From the NCBI GenBank assembly GCA_951813605.1, contig OX638379.1, forward strand, positions 1,498,471-1,562,470: 64,000 nucleotides of DNA. Direction: 5' to 3'. The position numbers were made by a program, and so were the translations under genes. The notes under the pieces were generated by a model. That model ran no database searches and was not told the origin of the DNA. It saw nothing but the letters and a program-made list of their open reading frames with translations. The stretch is from an uncultured Bryobacterales bacterium (GTDB lineage Bacteria; Acidobacteriota; Terriglobia; Bryobacterales; UBA6623). This document shows positions 28,527-37,084 of the stretch, one piece after another; positions within the stretch are counted from its first letter, which is position 1; each line of letters starts with the position of its first letter.

Positions 28527-29516
28527 CTAGGCCGCTCCGGACGACCTCAGGTAGCATATCGTGTCGCGTAGCGTCTCGTTTGCCGGGCGTGCGGCGAATC
28601 CTAGGTCACGGCGCGCCTTGCTCGCGTCGCAATACCAGAATAGCGACGACATCCGGATCGTTGCGTCGTCCAATTCGAATTCCTTGCCGGCCATCGGATA
28701 CAAGCGTCGCAACGCGGCCGCCCCGAACCGGGCCAAGCCCTCGGGCAATCGCATCTTGGGGTGTCCAACCCTGGCAACATTGGCTGCATGCACGATCCAT
28801 TCCCTGAATGTGAGGTTCTCGCCTGCCAGTAGGTAACGCTCCCCGACAGAGCCTTTTCGCATCGCTCGGACAAGGGCAGACGCCACGTCGCGAACGTCCA
28901 CTAGGTTCAGGCCACCGCTTGGCACGACCTTGATCTGCCCCTTGAGGAACAGGCGCACGTCATTGGTCGAGGACAGTCGGTCGTCGCCTGGTCCCAGCAG
29001 GAGGCTCGGATTGGCCACGATGATCGGCAGCTTGCGATGCTGGCAATACCAGAACGCCTGCTTTTCTTGATAGATCTTGCTGAGATAGTACGGGAACTGT
29101 TTGACGACTGCCTGTTTGTACCCGGATTCTTCTGTATGCACGACGGCTTCGCGACTAACCGCCACCGTACCCGAAGACGATACTAGAACGCAGCGTCGCG
29201 GACCGCCCGCGAGCAGCGCCTCGCACAGATTGCGTGTCCCATCGACATGCGTCCGGTACAAGGCCCAGTGGTCCTTGGGGTAACGCTTCACGATGCCCGC
29301 AAGATGGTAGACCTCGTCGGCTCCGCGTAACGCCTTTTCCACCGAATCTGGATCGGCGATGTCGCCACACACGCTCTCGACCCGGCCGTTGTCCTCGTCG
29401 GGGAAGCGCGACCGGCTAAAAGCGCGCACTCGCAATTGCGGGTCCGACTCCAGGAGCGTCCGCACCAAGTGCTGGCCCAGGAATCCGCTCGATCCGGTGA
29501 CAAGAACTGTATGCAT
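28527..29516 (-). CDS. NAD(P)-dependent epimerase/reductase of the extended SDR family
   Basis: A 329-residue extended short-chain dehydrogenase. The Rossmann motif TGSSGFLG is at 7-14, and the catalytic YxxxK is at Y143-K147 in PYYLSK, with SSSGTVAV supplying the Ser. The pattern (LAGIVKRYPKDHWALYRTHVDGT) is close to dihydroflavonol-reductase or HpnA-like sugar/sterol epimerases. Leading gene of an apparent epimerase, RHH-like, lipid-kinase operon, which suggests a lipid-linked sugar or isoprenoid substrate. Confidence 0.85.
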   Translation of the reverse strand: MHTVLVTGSSGFLGQHLVRTLLESDPQLRVRAFSRSRFPDEDNGRVESVCGDIADPDSVEKALRGADEVYHLAGIVKRYPKDHWALYRTHVDGTRNLCEALLAGGPRRCVLVSSSGTVAVSREAVVHTEESGYKQAVVKQFPYYLSKIYQEKQAFWYCQHRKLPIIVANPSLLLGPGDDRLSSTNDVRLFLKGQIKVVPSGGLNLVDVRDVASALVRAMRKGSVGERYLLAGENLTFREWIVHAANVARVGHPKMRLPEGLARFGAAALRRLYPMAGKEFELDDATIRMSSLFWYCDASKARRDLGFAARPANETLRDTICYLRSSGAA

Positions 29517-29890
29517 TGATTTGGACGCCTGTGTACGCGCGCTTCAGCCGTTGACCAGTTGCCTCGGACCTTCGAATGTGAATTCTGGAGGGTGGAAACA
29601 GCTGGTCACGTCGCGCTCTCGACCGAGAACGCTCGCGGCCGCTTCCGGATTCTTCGCGCGGACGCGCGGTGGCACCGTGTGGACTCCATGTTGTCGGCGT
29701 GCATCAGATCGCCCGGCGCTACGGCCATCGCTACCCAAGTGGACCGGCTTGCCAAACTCGATCTGATGCGATGAGAAGCTTTCCTCCGCGATCCGGCTAA
29801 AGTTCACCAATGATACAACAGCAGGGCGCCGGGTTGGCACACTTCCCCCGCCTGCCGCATCGGCGGCTCGCTGACTGTGATCTGTGGAGG
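29517..29890. other. Intergenic region, no gene recognised
   Basis: About 370 bases between the start of the epimerase gene and the end of the FAH-family gene on the same strand. Short frames on both strands have no domain, signal or ribosome binding site that I can support. Confidence 0.5.
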
Positions 29891-30733
29891 CTACGCCCGG
29901 GTTCGGCGCACGCGGTTGCGAAGCACGCCGATGCCCGTCACCTCGACTTCGCAAATGTCGCCGTGCTTCATCGCGCTCGTTGAACCCGGCGTCCCGGTGA
30001 AGATCGAGTCTCCGGGCTGCAGTGTGACATATGTGCTGATGAAGCTGACGATCTTTTCCGGCTTGAAGAGCAGATCGCTGATCTTTTGCTTCTGCTTGGT
30101 CTCTCCGTTCAAGCGCAAGCTGATCTCGGACTCCATGTAGTTGAGGCCGACTGCGATGGATGGCCCCATGGGACCGAAGGTGTCGCAGCCCTTGCCCCTC
30201 CACCATTGGAGATCTCCCCCCTGCCAGTCGCGTTCCGAAACATCGTTGCCGCAGGTGTACCCGAGGATGTAGTCAGAGGCCTCGCTCTCCTTGATCCGCC
30301 TCGCCCTCTTGCCCACCACGATCACAAACTCCGCCTCGTAGTGCGTGTTCTCGGAACCAGGCGGGATGACGATCGGATCGCCGGGGTTCTGCAGCGAGGT
30401 CGTGGGCTTGTAGAAGATCTCAGGGTTGGTCGGCTCGGGCCTGTCTCCGAGGTGGCTCTTGTAATTCAAACCGACCGCGAACACCTTCGGCGAGCGCGCC
30501 GGATACAGGAGCTTCACGTCCGCAAGCGCGATCTTGCCGCCTGTCCGCTTGCGGTCGCCGAGCACCGATCCCTCGAGCGGGTGGACGGTGTCTCCTTCCA
30601 ATTCCCCGTAAGCGACCGACCTGTCCTTGCGGTATCGCACGTAGTGTTTCACGCCCGATTCGGCCCGCAGTCCGGGAAGCACTGCCGTGGCGACGGCTGC
30701 TCCAGTGAGCAGGTTGCGTCTTGTAATGGACAT
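29891..30733 (-). CDS. Tat-exported fumarylacetoacetate hydrolase family protein
   Basis: FAH-fold hydrolase or decarboxylase of 280 residues. The metal-binding motif HYEAEFVIVVGKRARRI and the GNDVSERDWQ segment are those of the family. Start at ATG 30733 gives a twin-arginine leader (MSITRRNLLTGAAVATAVLP), and AGGAGG at 30743-30748 supports it; the longer frame to 30886 is antisense read-in. Export of a FAH protein is uncommon. It is divergent from the cytochrome gene. Substrate unknown, possibly an acylpyruvate or other beta-diketo acid. Confidence 0.85.
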   Translation of the reverse strand: MSITRRNLLTGAAVATAVLPGLRAESGVKHYVRYRKDRSVAYGELEGDTVHPLEGSVLGDRKRTGGKIALADVKLLYPARSPKVFAVGLNYKSHLGDRPEPTNPEIFYKPTTSLQNPGDPIVIPPGSENTHYEAEFVIVVGKRARRIKESEASDYILGYTCGNDVSERDWQGGDLQWWRGKGCDTFGPMGPSIAVGLNYMESEISLRLNGETKQKQKISDLLFKPEKIVSFISTYVTLQPGDSIFTGTPGSTSAMKHGDICEVEVTGIGVLRNRVRRTRA

Positions 30734-30927
30734 CAAAACTGTCCTCCTATCCGCCAATACTCTAGCACCGTCTGCACCACTCATTTCGGGGGCGCCCGCG
30801 CATTTGATGGCTTCGCAGGCGAGAAACGGTTGAACCCGATCGTCCTCGAGCTTGGGAACTTGATCCAGAAGAAGGCTGGGCTCCATTGGGCCAGCGTTGC
30901 CGGACCGGCTAGGGGTAAGATTCGAGT

Positions 30928-33306
30928 GTGAAGCGTTTCGGGCTGATACTGGCTCTCGGAGCTTGCACGGCCACGATTCCCGCGGGCCTATCGGCGAACC
31001 AAGGGCTCTCGACTACTAGCGCTGGTACGGAGATCGCCCGTCCCGCACCGCGAGTATTCCTTGCGGATGGCGAAGGCTTCGTTCCGACATCCAGCGACGC
31101 CGGTCTGGAATGGAGCGGTTCGCTTTCAATCCTACGCGCTGGCGAGTACAGGTTCTTCGTTGCGGGTGGCACGCTCCGGATCGACGGCGTTTTGATCGGG
31201 ACTGCACCAGTTCGGCTGGAGACCGGTCCCCGCCAGTTCCAACTCAGGTGCCCCCGCCCCAGCGGAGCGTCTCTGGTGTCGGTCGAATGGGCGGGGCCGG
31301 GATTCTTGCGCGAGCCAATTCCTTCGCGATTGTTCTCTCACAAGCCGAGCGAGGCGAACCAAGCGGACGGCAGATCGCTTTTTGAAGACTTTGGCTGCGC
31401 GAACTGTCACCTCTCTGACTCCCCCTCCATCCAGAGAAGGCCGGGCCCGGTTCTAACCGGCTTGGGCGGCCGTCGCAAGCTTCCTTGGATTCGCCGCTGG
31501 CTGGACACTCCCCAAGAGTTTCGGGCATGGTCGACCATGCCCGAAATGCTTTCGGCCCCCCAGCGGGCCGACATAGCGGCATTCTTGGCTTCCCAGCAGG
31601 CGGACTCGATTGACGAGCCGCGCATCCGCGGAAGTCACATCGAGCGCGGCCGTACGACGTTCCAGTCATTCGGTTGCGCGGCGTGCCACGATTCGCAATT
31701 GCCGCTACAGGGTCTCGGCTCGAAAATGACGGCGGGACGGCTCCAGCAGTACCTGCTCGATCCGATCCAGTACTCGCCCGACGGCCGCATGCCGTCGTTT
31801 CATCTGGACGACAACGAGGCTATCGAACTCGCCTCGTATCTCGTGCAATCCCGCAACAAGGCATTCGAACAACCGTCCGCAGGAGGTGACGCGGCCCGGG
31901 GCAGGGAACTCGTCATCACCTCAGGCTGCCTTGCCTGTCACCGTTTAGAGGGCCTAGCCCCCGTCGGGTCGGCGTCCACGCTCGCGGAGTTGGACGAAAC
32001 TCGGGGATGCTTGGCCGAAACGGTGCCTGCTGGTCTCCCGCGCTACCGCCTGCTTCCGGAGCAGCGCAGCGCGTTACGGGGGTTTGTGGCGGGCTGGCGG
32101 AAGTCGCCCGATCTAGCTCCCGCGCCGACTTTCGACCTGCCTCGACGATTGGCCCAGCTTCGATGCAAAGCCTGCCACGAGATGAACGGAAACGCTCCGA
32201 CCGGGGCGCTGGCGGAAGCGGCGCCTCCCTTGACGGGAGTTGGGGCGAAGCTTCGGACCCGCTGGATTGATCGCGCCATCAGATCGGAGATGCGAACGCT
32301 GGACTGGCAAGAACTGAGAATGCCGGGCTTCGGAGCCGAGCACGCCAGCTGGCTCGCCGACGCGCTGGCCAAGGCCAGCGGAGTCGACCCAGGCCAAGCC
32401 GGGGGGGAGGAGCTGGACGGTGACCTCGACGCAGGGCTCCACAGGCTTGGGGTCGACGGTTCCCGGGGAGGCATGGGTTGTATCGGATGCCACGGCTGGG
32501 GGGCGTTTCCGTCACTTGGCGAGAACGGCCCTAACTTGTTCGATGCAGGCCAGCGGCTCCGCGAGCCTTGGTTCAAGCGATGGATGCGTGATCCGGCACG
32601 GATCCTCGCTGGCACTTCGATGCCGAACTACTTTGGCGGGTTGGAAACTCTGCAGAACATTGCCGCAATTGGCGATTTTTGGGCGGCGTTCCGATCCGCG
32701 CCCGACTTACCGCCACCATTCGGATTCCGGTCGGCGGACGCCGCCATTGTAGGCGAGGCTACTCCGGTTCCCCGCGAACGAGCAATTGTCATTCGCTGGG
32801 ACATGCCCGAGGCGACTCCCGCATCGATCGCAGTTGGCCTGCCTGGGGGCGTTTCTTATTGCTTCGACGCCGGCGAGTCCAGGCTGCGATACGCTTGGCA
32901 AGGCGGCTTCGTCGACATGACACGGACGCTCCTTTCCAAGAAGAATCCGGGCACCAACCTCACCGAGACAGCCGAAATCGTGGGAGAGATCTTTTTTCGA
33001 GAGGGACCGTTTCCAATCCGGGTGAGCGACCGGAACCGCATTCCCCAGCGGAGGTTTCGTGGCTACCGACTGGTGGACTCGGTCCCAGAATTCCACTACC
33101 AAGTCGATGGAGTCGACGTCTTTGAACGCATTGACCGAGTCGATGGCGGATTGATCCGGCAATTCCGCATCTCCAACGTCGACAGGCCGATGTGGTTCGT
33201 GCCTGCCGAAGCGAAGGGCTTCGAACTGCGTTCGACTCTGGACGACTTCGAGATTCCGCGGGGGGAGAGCGTCTCATTCGAGGTCACCCTTGTCAAGGAA
33301 CAGTAG
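30928..33306 (+). CDS. Multihaem c-type cytochrome with N-terminal PA14-like domain
   Basis: A 792-residue exported protein with five CXXCH haem-binding motifs at about 157, 250, 334, 413 and 518 (CANCH, CAACH, CLACH, CKACH, CIGCH). Candidate distal methionines are in TMPEM, RMPSF, RMPGF and SMPNYF. A signal peptide (MKRFGLILALGACTATIPAG) and a PA14-like sandwich (LEWSGSLSILRAGEYRFFVAG) precede them; the C-terminal 180 residues are a haem-free beta domain of unknown type. Likely periplasmic electron transfer partner of the beta-propeller gene that overlaps its 3' end by 17 bases. Confidence 0.85.
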   Translation: MKRFGLILALGACTATIPAGLSANQGLSTTSAGTEIARPAPRVFLADGEGFVPTSSDAGLEWSGSLSILRAGEYRFFVAGGTLRIDGVLIGTAPVRLETGPRQFQLRCPRPSGASLVSVEWAGPGFLREPIPSRLFSHKPSEANQADGRSLFEDFGCANCHLSDSPSIQRRPGPVLTGLGGRRKLPWIRRWLDTPQEFRAWSTMPEMLSAPQRADIAAFLASQQADSIDEPRIRGSHIERGRTTFQSFGCAACHDSQLPLQGLGSKMTAGRLQQYLLDPIQYSPDGRMPSFHLDDNEAIELASYLVQSRNKAFEQPSAGGDAARGRELVITSGCLACHRLEGLAPVGSASTLAELDETRGCLAETVPAGLPRYRLLPEQRSALRGFVAGWRKSPDLAPAPTFDLPRRLAQLRCKACHEMNGNAPTGALAEAAPPLTGVGAKLRTRWIDRAIRSEMRTLDWQELRMPGFGAEHASWLADALAKASGVDPGQAGGEELDGDLDAGLHRLGVDGSRGGMGCIGCHGWGAFPSLGENGPNLFDAGQRLREPWFKRWMRDPARILAGTSMPNYFGGLETLQNIAAIGDFWAAFRSAPDLPPPFGFRSADAAIVGEATPVPRERAIVIRWDMPEATPASIAVGLPGGVSYCFDAGESRLRYAWQGGFVDMTRTLLSKKNPGTNLTETAEIVGEIFFREGPFPIRVSDRNRIPQRRFRGYRLVDSVPEFHYQVDGVDVFERIDRVDGGLIRQFRISNVDRPMWFVPAEAKGFELRSTLDDFEIPRGESVSFEVTLVKEQ

Positions 33307-34828
33307 TGCCGTCCAGCGCCTGGCCATAGCACTCGCAGCCCTTTTCGGGTCGGGTTTGGCATTTGCCCAAGTACCTAGCAGTGCGTACAGGGTCGAAACG
33401 ATCCATGGTCCGCGCGGCATCGCTCCCGAGGTAAGCGCAGTCGCATTCGGGCACGATGGCAAGCTTTACGCTACGTTCCGACGAGGCTATATCTATTCGT
33501 ACGACCAAGACTCCAAGAGCTGGCGTCGCTTTGCCGACAGCCTCCACAATCCGCTAGGCATCGCGAAGGGCGACAAACCGGGCGAATTCCTCGTGGCTCA
33601 AGTGCCCGAGCTAACGCGAGTAGCCGACACGGACGCGGACGGCAGGGCGGACCTTTTCGAGACCGTATCGGACGGCTGGGGGCTCTCGGGCAACTATCAC
33701 GAATACATAGCGGGTCCGGTTCGTGACCGGGCAGGAAATCTGTACGTTTCGCTTGGCCTGGCCTCGGGGAATGCCGATCCGCGCCCACCGGCTCGCGGGG
33801 AAATCACACGGCGGCCCCGCAAGGCGCTACAGCCTGTGCCAGGAAAGGTCAACAGCATGGGCCATTTCTCGCCCACGCCCTACCGCGGATGCGCACTGCA
33901 GATACGTCCGGACGGAAGCGTCCGCCCGTTCTCGTGCGGCTTCCGACAGCCCAACGGTATCGTGGCAAGTCCGGAAGGGGAGATATTCGCTTCGGACAAC
34001 CAAGGGGGCTGGGTAGGTACTTCGCCTTTGCACCACGTGACGGACGGAGCGTTTCACGGGCATCCTGCTTCCCTGCATTGGCATCCGGAATTCCTAGGGA
34101 TCAATCCTGTCGAAGCGGACGTAGCGATGCTTGATCGGCGTCGCAAGAGACCGGCCATCCTCTTCCCGCAGGGAGACATGGGCGGGTCGACCGCCGGGCA
34201 GGCATTCGATCTTTCGGAAGGCGAGTTCGGCCCGTACGCGGGCCAGCTTTTCGTCGCCGAATGGACGTATCCGCGGGTGCTCCGAGTCGATTTCCAGAAG
34301 GTGCGCGGGGAGTACCAAGGGGCGGCGTTCCTGTTCATCGAGGGAAACGGCTTGCGAATGGCCAACAACCGCATGGCGTTTGCGCCCGACGGTCGGAGTC
34401 TCTACATCGCTCAAACCTCGCGGATCTGGGGCTCGACCGAAGGCATGCAGCGAATCGTCTGGCGGGGGGAGGTTCCGTTCGACATTCTGAAGATGCGATT
34501 GACTCGTGATGGCTTCGATCTGACATTCACGAAGCCGGCGGACCCCGAGTCGGCGACGAACCCCGCCAACTATCCGCTAAGCAGGTATTACTACCTCTAC
34601 CACTCGTCGTACGGCTCTCCCAAGACCGACATAACGCCTGTCGCTGTGTCGGCCGTTACGATCTCGGACGATGGCCTTCGTGCGTCGCTGCGCGTCGAGG
34701 ACCTCAGGGAGGGCTGGCTTTACGACCTGCGTCCCGATTCGATTCGTAGCAGGGAAGGCGAGCCACTTGCCGCGACGATCGCGGCTTACACGCTGAACCG
34801 AATGCCTGCGACCGAGTCCGGTCGGTGA
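33290..34828 (+). CDS. Exported beta-propeller protein, PQQ-sugar-dehydrogenase/NHL-like
   Basis: A 512-residue protein with signal peptide (LAIALAALFGSGLAFAQ) and propeller-type blades (VSAVAFGHDGKLYATF, GCALQIRPDGSVRPFSCGFR, NRMAFAPDGRSLYIAQ). It resembles the soluble PQQ-dependent glucose dehydrogenase-like and membrane-bound-dehydrogenase-type proteins that sit beside cytochromes in planctomycete and acidobacterial genomes; cofactor and substrate are not shown. A DTDADGRADLFE calcium-like loop is present. Start is TTG at 33290, overlapping the cytochrome stop, so translation is probably coupled. Confidence 0.78.
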   Translation: MSRNSSAVQRLAIALAALFGSGLAFAQVPSSAYRVETIHGPRGIAPEVSAVAFGHDGKLYATFRRGYIYSYDQDSKSWRRFADSLHNPLGIAKGDKPGEFLVAQVPELTRVADTDADGRADLFETVSDGWGLSGNYHEYIAGPVRDRAGNLYVSLGLASGNADPRPPARGEITRRPRKALQPVPGKVNSMGHFSPTPYRGCALQIRPDGSVRPFSCGFRQPNGIVASPEGEIFASDNQGGWVGTSPLHHVTDGAFHGHPASLHWHPEFLGINPVEADVAMLDRRRKRPAILFPQGDMGGSTAGQAFDLSEGEFGPYAGQLFVAEWTYPRVLRVDFQKVRGEYQGAAFLFIEGNGLRMANNRMAFAPDGRSLYIAQTSRIWGSTEGMQRIVWRGEVPFDILKMRLTRDGFDLTFTKPADPESATNPANYPLSRYYYLYHSSYGSPKTDITPVAVSAVTISDDGLRASLRVEDLREGWLYDLRPDSIRSREGEPLAATIAAYTLNRMPATESGR

Positions 34829-34838
34829 GGGGAAGGCG

Positions 34839-35516
34839 CTAGTCGGAAGTTAGCTCTAGAATTCGGATGTTCCGAAACTCCACGCGCATCGCCTCGCCTC
34901 GGTGCAACTGCATCCCAAGAACGCCTTCTAGGGGTCCGGGATCCAGCACATCGTTCACGACCAGTCCGTTCACGGAGATACGAATTCTATGCTGGCGGCA
35001 ACGGATTTCGATCCGGTTCCAGCCCTGGCGCACTACGAATTCCGCCTTGTCCATCCACCCGTCTAGGATCAGCCCACCGGGAAGTCCCTCTGCGTGCAGG
35101 CTGCCCCATCCCTTGCCGCTGGCAAGATCGGCTTGATAGCCTCTTACCGTCCACCCTTCCGTGCGCTCGCTTCGAAACTGCATGCCGCTGTTTCCGTTGC
35201 GAAGCCGCACTTCGAAGCGAAGCTCGAAGTCCCCGAACGCCTTGTCCGAGATCAGGAACGAATTCCTTTGAAGTGGGCGGCCGTCGGAGGATCCCACGAT
35301 GCTGCCGCCTTGGACCGACCAAAGTTCAGGGTCCCCGTCCCAGCCTCGTAAGTCTTCGCCGTTGAAGAGCGCTTTGTAGCCTTGTTGAGCTTCTAGCGTG
35401 GAAAGCGAGTTAGAGCCACTGGCGGAAATCGCCAATCCTGTTCCGAGTAGCAAGACCACGGTTAACCGGGCAGGGCCGGGAATCAACTGACCGATCTTGG
35501 AATCTGAAAGTGGCAC
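34839..35516 (-). CDS. DUF1080 (3-keto-disaccharide hydrolase-like) protein
   Basis: A 225-residue exported protein with a DUF1080 concanavalin-like fold: YKALFNGEDLRGWDGDPELWSV, then FGDFELRFEVRLRNGNSGMQFRS and GWNRIEIRCRQHRIRISVNG. The N-terminus has a hydrophobic stretch (LTVVLLLGTGLAISASGS). Some family members hydrolyse 3-keto-glycosides, so a role in sugar breakdown with the adjacent redox genes is reasonable but unproven. Convergent with the propeller gene, 10 bases apart. Confidence 0.85.
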   Translation of the reverse strand: MPLSDSKIGQLIPGPARLTVVLLLGTGLAISASGSNSLSTLEAQQGYKALFNGEDLRGWDGDPELWSVQGGSIVGSSDGRPLQRNSFLISDKAFGDFELRFEVRLRNGNSGMQFRSERTEGWTVRGYQADLASGKGWGSLHAEGLPGGLILDGWMDKAEFVVRQGWNRIEIRCRQHRIRISVNGLVVNDVLDPGPLEGVLGMQLHRGEAMRVEFRNIRILELTSD

Positions 35517-36177
35517 CTAGAATTCACATGCTCGCAGGAGATGGGTCAGATCACAAGTCGGCGGCCCCGTGGCGTGCAGGTGCGGTGCGACGGGGCGCCC
35601 CACCGGGAAGGCTCGGAGCGCGCATCGGCGACGAAAGACGGGTTCAGGAACAGCGTCCGCACGAAGTACCGGTCTGACCCTTGCCGCTATGAAGGTTGGA
35701 GCTTGTTCATCGCGCGAGACAAGCGCCTCCGACCAAGCATGGAGTTACAACGTCAAGGGCATCAAGATAGCGGCGACGAATACCGACGAAACGGGCAACA
35801 GGTTAGGGCGATTCCTCGGCACGGGAAACTGTACTTGGCGATCGATGCCAATCCAGATGTCGGCCGGCTCTGCCTCGAGGGGTCTCCGAAGCCGACCGAG
35901 ACTTGGATTCGCCTCGAAGTCCGGGCCGGCAGGATGCGCGGCGCACGAACCTGACGTGCTTGAGTTGCGCATGAGATGCGGCTAGCCACCTATCGGATTG
36001 GGGAAGGCTGGCCTCGGGCCAAGAACAAGCACGCTCTTGGAGTCCAGAGAATCGCCGATGGGTGGGCCCGGAGGTTCGAGAGTCTAGCGACGTCCAACAG
36101 CCCCAACCTGGGGCCCGCTCTCGATTGCCGGTGCATGCGAGCTGGAGGTGGGCTGACAGGTGCTAGATCGACCGATT
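35517..36177. other. Gene-poor stretch with unassigned open frames
   Basis: Overlapping frames on the + strand (35541-35954 and 35569-35985) give short peptide runs such as GKLYLAIDANPDVG and TWIRLEVRAG that might be eroded coding sequence, but neither frame is continuous in character. No family assigned. Nothing else seen. Confidence 0.3.
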
Positions 36178-36564
36178 TCAGAGGCTCCGCCCGCTCCAAG
36201 TCAGTAGGGGCGAGACTTCTGCAATGTGATCGAAATCTCGATCCAGGTGCCAGATAGGCGTTGCGTTCCTGATTGCGATCGACGCGATCGGGCAGTCGCC
36301 CGAGAAGCGCATGGCGATACCACGCCGTCGCAAGGCAGCGCATAGGTCGGACGTCTCGAGGAAGAGCTCTATGTCGAGCGGCTCGCTCGATCGCGGCAAC
36401 GCGAGTAGCTGTCGGCGGATTTGCGCCGAGAGCCGCCCTGGCCGAAATCCCCGCTGAACCCCTTGGGTAATCGGTCCGCATGTCGTGAAGCTCAACAGAT
36501 CGTTACGGGATGCATGGGCTCGACCTGCGATGAGCTAGATCCAGACAGAAGTGTCTACGAGGAT
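36178..36564 (-). pseudogene. vapC: VapC PIN-domain toxin, inactivated by an in-frame stop
   Basis: Reads ILVDTSVWI, then TAG (36535-36537), then continues in the same frame with LETSDLCAALRRRGIAM, SGDCPIASIAIRN and WHLDRDFDHIAEVSPL. All four acidic positions of the PIN ribonuclease site (VDTS, ETSD, SGDC, DRDFD) are kept. The usual start codon is replaced by GCG and the antitoxin frame runs straight in. The toxin is therefore almost certainly not made at full length. Confidence 0.72.
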
Positions 36565-36825
36565 CGCTTGCGAATCTCCGAGCTTCCGTAACTGAGAGTC
36601 CTTGCGCATCTCGGAAAGATTCCCCTGCCACTCGGCCGTGCCGAATTGATCGGCAAGTCCCTGGATCCTCTTCAGCAGCAATACCTCCTTTAGGGCAAGG
36701 TTAACGGCTCCCGAGTAGGTCCGGGTTCCGAGCACGCGAACAGCTTCTTTCAGCAGCGCCTCATCAAGCACAAGATTTGTGCGTTTCGTGTGTGAATCGT
36801 AGAGGGAATTGCTCAGGACAAGCAA
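36535..36825 (-). CDS. vapB: VapB-type antitoxin, read through into the toxin start
   Basis: Antitoxin-like protein with KRTNLVLDEALLKEAVRVLG followed by TYSGAVNLALKEVLLLKRI, the DUF2191-type VapB pattern, and a C-terminal toxin-binding tail (NLSEMRKDSQLRKLG). There is no stop before the toxin sequence, so the frame ends after the residual VDTSVWI. No ATG or GTG lies close before KRTNL; the nearest start candidate is TTG at 36825, and an upstream start to 36939 is possible but adds unrelated sequence. It may be expressed or may also be decaying. Confidence 0.6.
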   Translation of the reverse strand: MLVLSNSLYDSHTKRTNLVLDEALLKEAVRVLGTRTYSGAVNLALKEVLLLKRIQGLADQFGTAEWQGNLSEMRKDSQLRKLGDSQAILVDTSVWI

Positions 36826-37084
36826 AATGGGACCACTCCGGGGGCAGCCAAAAGCGTGTTTTGTGACTGGCGGGTTGTGACCCCGGATCAAGATTCTCCT
36901 ACTCGCCCTAGTGACGCTCGGTCGACCCGTCGCCGCCATGCGCTACGGAGCCCGAATCCGGCCGTAATTCGGTCCCGTTGTGCGCCGTTCAATGGCGCGC
37001 GCGGCTCGCGGCTGGGCAAGTGCTTCTCGGTCAGCCTCCCGTTTCGTGACAGTTGACCTCGTTGGGACTACCGCGGCTACTTCC

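Noticed and set aside
29544..30206. 220-codon frame antisense to the FAH gene
   Set aside because: High-GC shadow frame with biased composition and no domain or ribosome binding site.
35541..35985. Two overlapping + strand frames downstream of the DUF1080 gene
   Set aside because: Compositionally odd, no family recognised, no continuous homology-like stretch; kept only as a note on the gap.
36535..36939. A genuine VapB-VapC fusion protein
   Set aside because: The shared frame ends after VDTSVWI at a TAG, so only seven to nine toxin residues would be fused; this is decay and not a functional fusion.
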